Source: Actinomycetota bacterium
GTDB taxonomy: Bacteria; Actinomycetota; Thermoleophilia; Gaiellales; Gaiellaceae
Reading direction: 5' to 3'
Length of the DNA stretch: 5,273 nucleotides
Assembly (NCBI GenBank): GCA_013697465.1
Contig: JACCWU010000213.1
Span: forward strand, 1-5,273
The notes below the pieces were generated by a model that ran no database searches, was not told where the DNA came from, and saw only the letters and a list, made by a program, of their open reading frames with translations. Shown piece by piece: positions 3,847-5,273 of this stretch. Both the position numbers and the translations under genes were made by a program. Each line of letters opens with the position of its first letter. The first letter of the stretch is position 1.

Positions 3847-5273
3847 GTGCGGGAGCTTCCGAGCGGAACCGTGACCTTGCTGTTCACGGACATCGAGGGC
3901 TCCACGCGCCTGCTGCACGAGCTCGGCGAGCGCTACGCGGACGTGCTTGCGGAGCACCGTCGCGTGTTGCGCGACGCGTTCTCCCGCCACGGAGGGCACG
4001 AGGTGGACACGCAGGGCGACGCGTTCTTCGTCGCGTTCACGCGCGCGAGCGACGCGGTCGCCACGGCGGGAGACGCCCAAGCTGCGCTCGAGGACGGACC
4101 CGTGCGAGTGCGGATCGGCATCCACACAGGGGAGCCGGTCGTGACCGACGAGGGATACGTCGGCGTCGACGTCCATCGGGCGGCGCGGATCATGGGCGCC
4201 GGGCACGGCGGGCAGGTGCTGATCTCGGAGACGACAGCCGGCCTGCTCGACTCAGCAGGGGTGCGGGACCTCGGCGAGCACCGTCTCAAGGACCTGACTG
4301 CGCCGCAGCGCCTCTACCAGCTCGGCGACGAGGACTTCCCGCCCCTGAGGACGCTGTACCGGACGAACCTGCCCATCCAGCCGACGCCGCTCGTCGGCCG
4401 CGAGCGCGAGCTCGAAGAGGCTGGGAGGCTCGTACGCTCGCGCCGGCTGCTGACTCTGACGGGCCCGGGCGGGAGCGGCAAGACGCGTCTCGCGCTCCAG
4501 CTCGCGGCCGAAGCGGTCGAGCAGTTCCCCGACGGCGTCTTCTGGGTTCCGCTACAGGCGCTTCGCGACCCGGCACTCGTCGAGCCTGCGATCGAAGCGT
4601 CGATCGGTGCCGACAACGGCCTTATCGAGCACGTCGCGAACAAGCGGCTGCTCGTCCTCATCGACAACTTCGAGCAGGTCGTCGAGGCTGCCCCGGTCGT
4701 TTCGTCGCTCCTCGCCGGTACGCCAAACGCGAAGCTGCTCGTCACGAGCCGAGAGCCGCTGCACGTCGAGTCCGAACAGCGCTATCCGGTGGAGCCGCTG
4801 CCGGACCACGACGCCGAAGTCCTCTTCGCCGAGCGCGCTCAGGCGGTTTCTCGAGGGTTCGTGGCGACGGCCACGGTCGGCGAGATCTGCCGACGGCTCG
4901 ACGGCCTGCCGCTCGCGATCGAGTTGGCTGCGGCACGTGTGGCGCTCCTGGACCCGGATGACCTTCTAGCGCGGCTCGACCGGCGACTGCCGCTCCTCGC
5001 CTCGCGTTCCCGCGACGCGCCGGACCGGCAGCAAACCCTGCGCGCAACGATCGAATGGAGCTACGAGCTGCTCGATCCGGATGAGCAGGAGCTCTTCCGC
5101 AGCCTCGCCGTCTTCAGAGGAAGCTTCTTGCTCGCGGCCGCCGAGGCCGTCTGCGACGCCGATCTCGACGCCCTCGAATCGCTCGTCGTCAAGAACCTCG
5201 TTCGCCGCTGGAGTACCGGTCGCCTGGGCATGCTCGACACGATCCGGGAGTACGCGGTGGAGCTGCTCGACGC
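3847..5273 (+). CDS. Class III nucleotide cyclase domain fused to a STAND/AAA-type ATPase, C-terminus beyond window
   Basis: 475 residues are visible. Residues 4-160 are a class III cyclase homology domain with first metal Asp15 (FTDIEGST), second metal Asp58 (TQGDAFF), and Arg114 in the HRAAR block. The usual adenine-selecting Lys is Asp54 (VDTQGD), the partner Asp/Thr position aligns with Gly103, and the transition-state Asn is His110, so activity or substrate may be unusual. A linker (NLPIQPTPLVGRE, 174-186) leads to an NTPase domain with Walker A GPGGSGKT (206-213), Walker B LLVLIDNFEQ (268-277), the LLVTSRE block (297-303) and GLPLAIELAAAR (353-364). The layout matches large mycobacterial cyclase-ATPase regulators such as Rv0386, which end in a LuxR helix-turn-helix; here TPR or HTH parts would lie past position 5273. 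It is probably a cytoplasmic sensor or transcription regulator. The start is uncertain: GTG 3847 gives the usual MRELPSGTVT opening, GTG 3841 is equally in frame, and neither has a good ribosome-binding site. Confidence 0.9.
   Translation, partial: MRELPSGTVTLLFTDIEGSTRLLHELGERYADVLAEHRRVLRDAFSRHGGHEVDTQGDAFFVAFTRASDAVATAGDAQAALEDGPVRVRIGIHTGEPVVTDEGYVGVDVHRAARIMGAGHGGQVLISETTAGLLDSAGVRDLGEHRLKDLTAPQRLYQLGDEDFPPLRTLYRTNLPIQPTPLVGRERELEEAGRLVRSRRLLTLTGPGGSGKTRLALQLAAEAVEQFPDGVFWVPLQALRDPALVEPAIEASIGADNGLIEHVANKRLLVLIDNFEQVVEAAPVVSSLLAGTPNAKLLVTSREPLHVESEQRYPVEPLPDHDAEVLFAERAQAVSRGFVATATVGEICRRLDGLPLAIELAAARVALLDPDDLLARLDRRLPLLASRSRDAPDRQQTLRATIEWSYELLDPDEQELFRSLAVFRGSFLLAAAEAVCDADLDALESLVVKNLVRRWSTGRLGMLDTIREYAVELLD

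Noticed and set aside
3635..3874. Plus-strand open frame containing the peptide pattern VAQGIERAPPEREVAGSIP
   Set aside because: This is translation through the tRNA-Arg gene, a well-known source of false protein predictions.
3691..4206. Minus-strand open frame ending in the pattern PAGIEPATSRSGGARSIP
   Set aside because: It is the antisense reading of the same tRNA joined to the antisense of the cyclase domain, another common false prediction.
1..5273. Mobile elements, CRISPR arrays, long direct repeats or tRNA-linked integration scars
   Set aside because: No transposase, integrase or regularly spaced repeat was seen, and no second copy of the tRNA 3' end was found in the window; the region looks like ordinary chromosome.

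Overview
This is a GC-rich (visibly well above 60% G+C), densely packed bacterial chromosome segment. The codon use, GTG starts, TANNNT-type -10 elements placed right at start codons, a tRNA gene without an encoded CCA, and a cyclase fused to a STAND-type ATPase all point to an actinobacterial lineage, perhaps a Thermoleophilia-like soil organism. The lineage is inference: no marker gene in the window settles it.

Left part (1-3614, all minus strand, read right to left). Five genes run in one direction with very tight joints. The first is a four-helix, histidine-containing membrane protein (3614-3144). It is followed, with a 1-base stop/start overlap, by a membrane-anchored one-heme cytochrome c (3144-2803). 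After 19 bases comes an enolase-superfamily epimerase of the L-Ala-D/L-Glu epimerase / N-acetyl-D-glutamate racemase type (dgcA-like, 2783-1767). A GTGA overlap joins it to a DUF1611 P-loop protein (dgcN-like, 1770-742). After a 51-base gap comes a secreted glycoside-hydrolase-like protein (690 to beyond the left edge). The epimerase/DUF1611 pair matches the known D-glutamate route: DgcN makes N-acetyl-D-glutamate and DgcA racemises it to N-acetyl-L-glutamate. The epimerase also keeps residues expected of a cell-wall dipeptide epimerase, so both readings stay open. The two upstream genes look like a small b/c-type electron-transfer module.

Middle (3615-3846). This divergent control region holds a candidate promoter for the minus-strand operon, overlaid by a 29-base inverted repeat. 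It also holds a complete tRNA-Arg(CCG) gene on the plus strand (3680-3752) and two small hairpins between that tRNA and the next gene.

Right part (3847 to the right edge, plus strand). This is a large signalling protein cut by the window end: a class III nucleotide cyclase domain with substitutions at several catalytic or specificity positions, followed by a STAND-type NTPase domain with clear Walker A and B motifs.

The most interesting signals are (i) the pairing of a cytochrome module with D-glutamate/murein-peptide enzymes in one overlapping gene run, (ii) the same TAGGCT-7 nt-start codon arrangement before two genes of that run, suggesting leaderless transcripts, and (iii) the inverted repeat that lies exactly over the first of these promoters.
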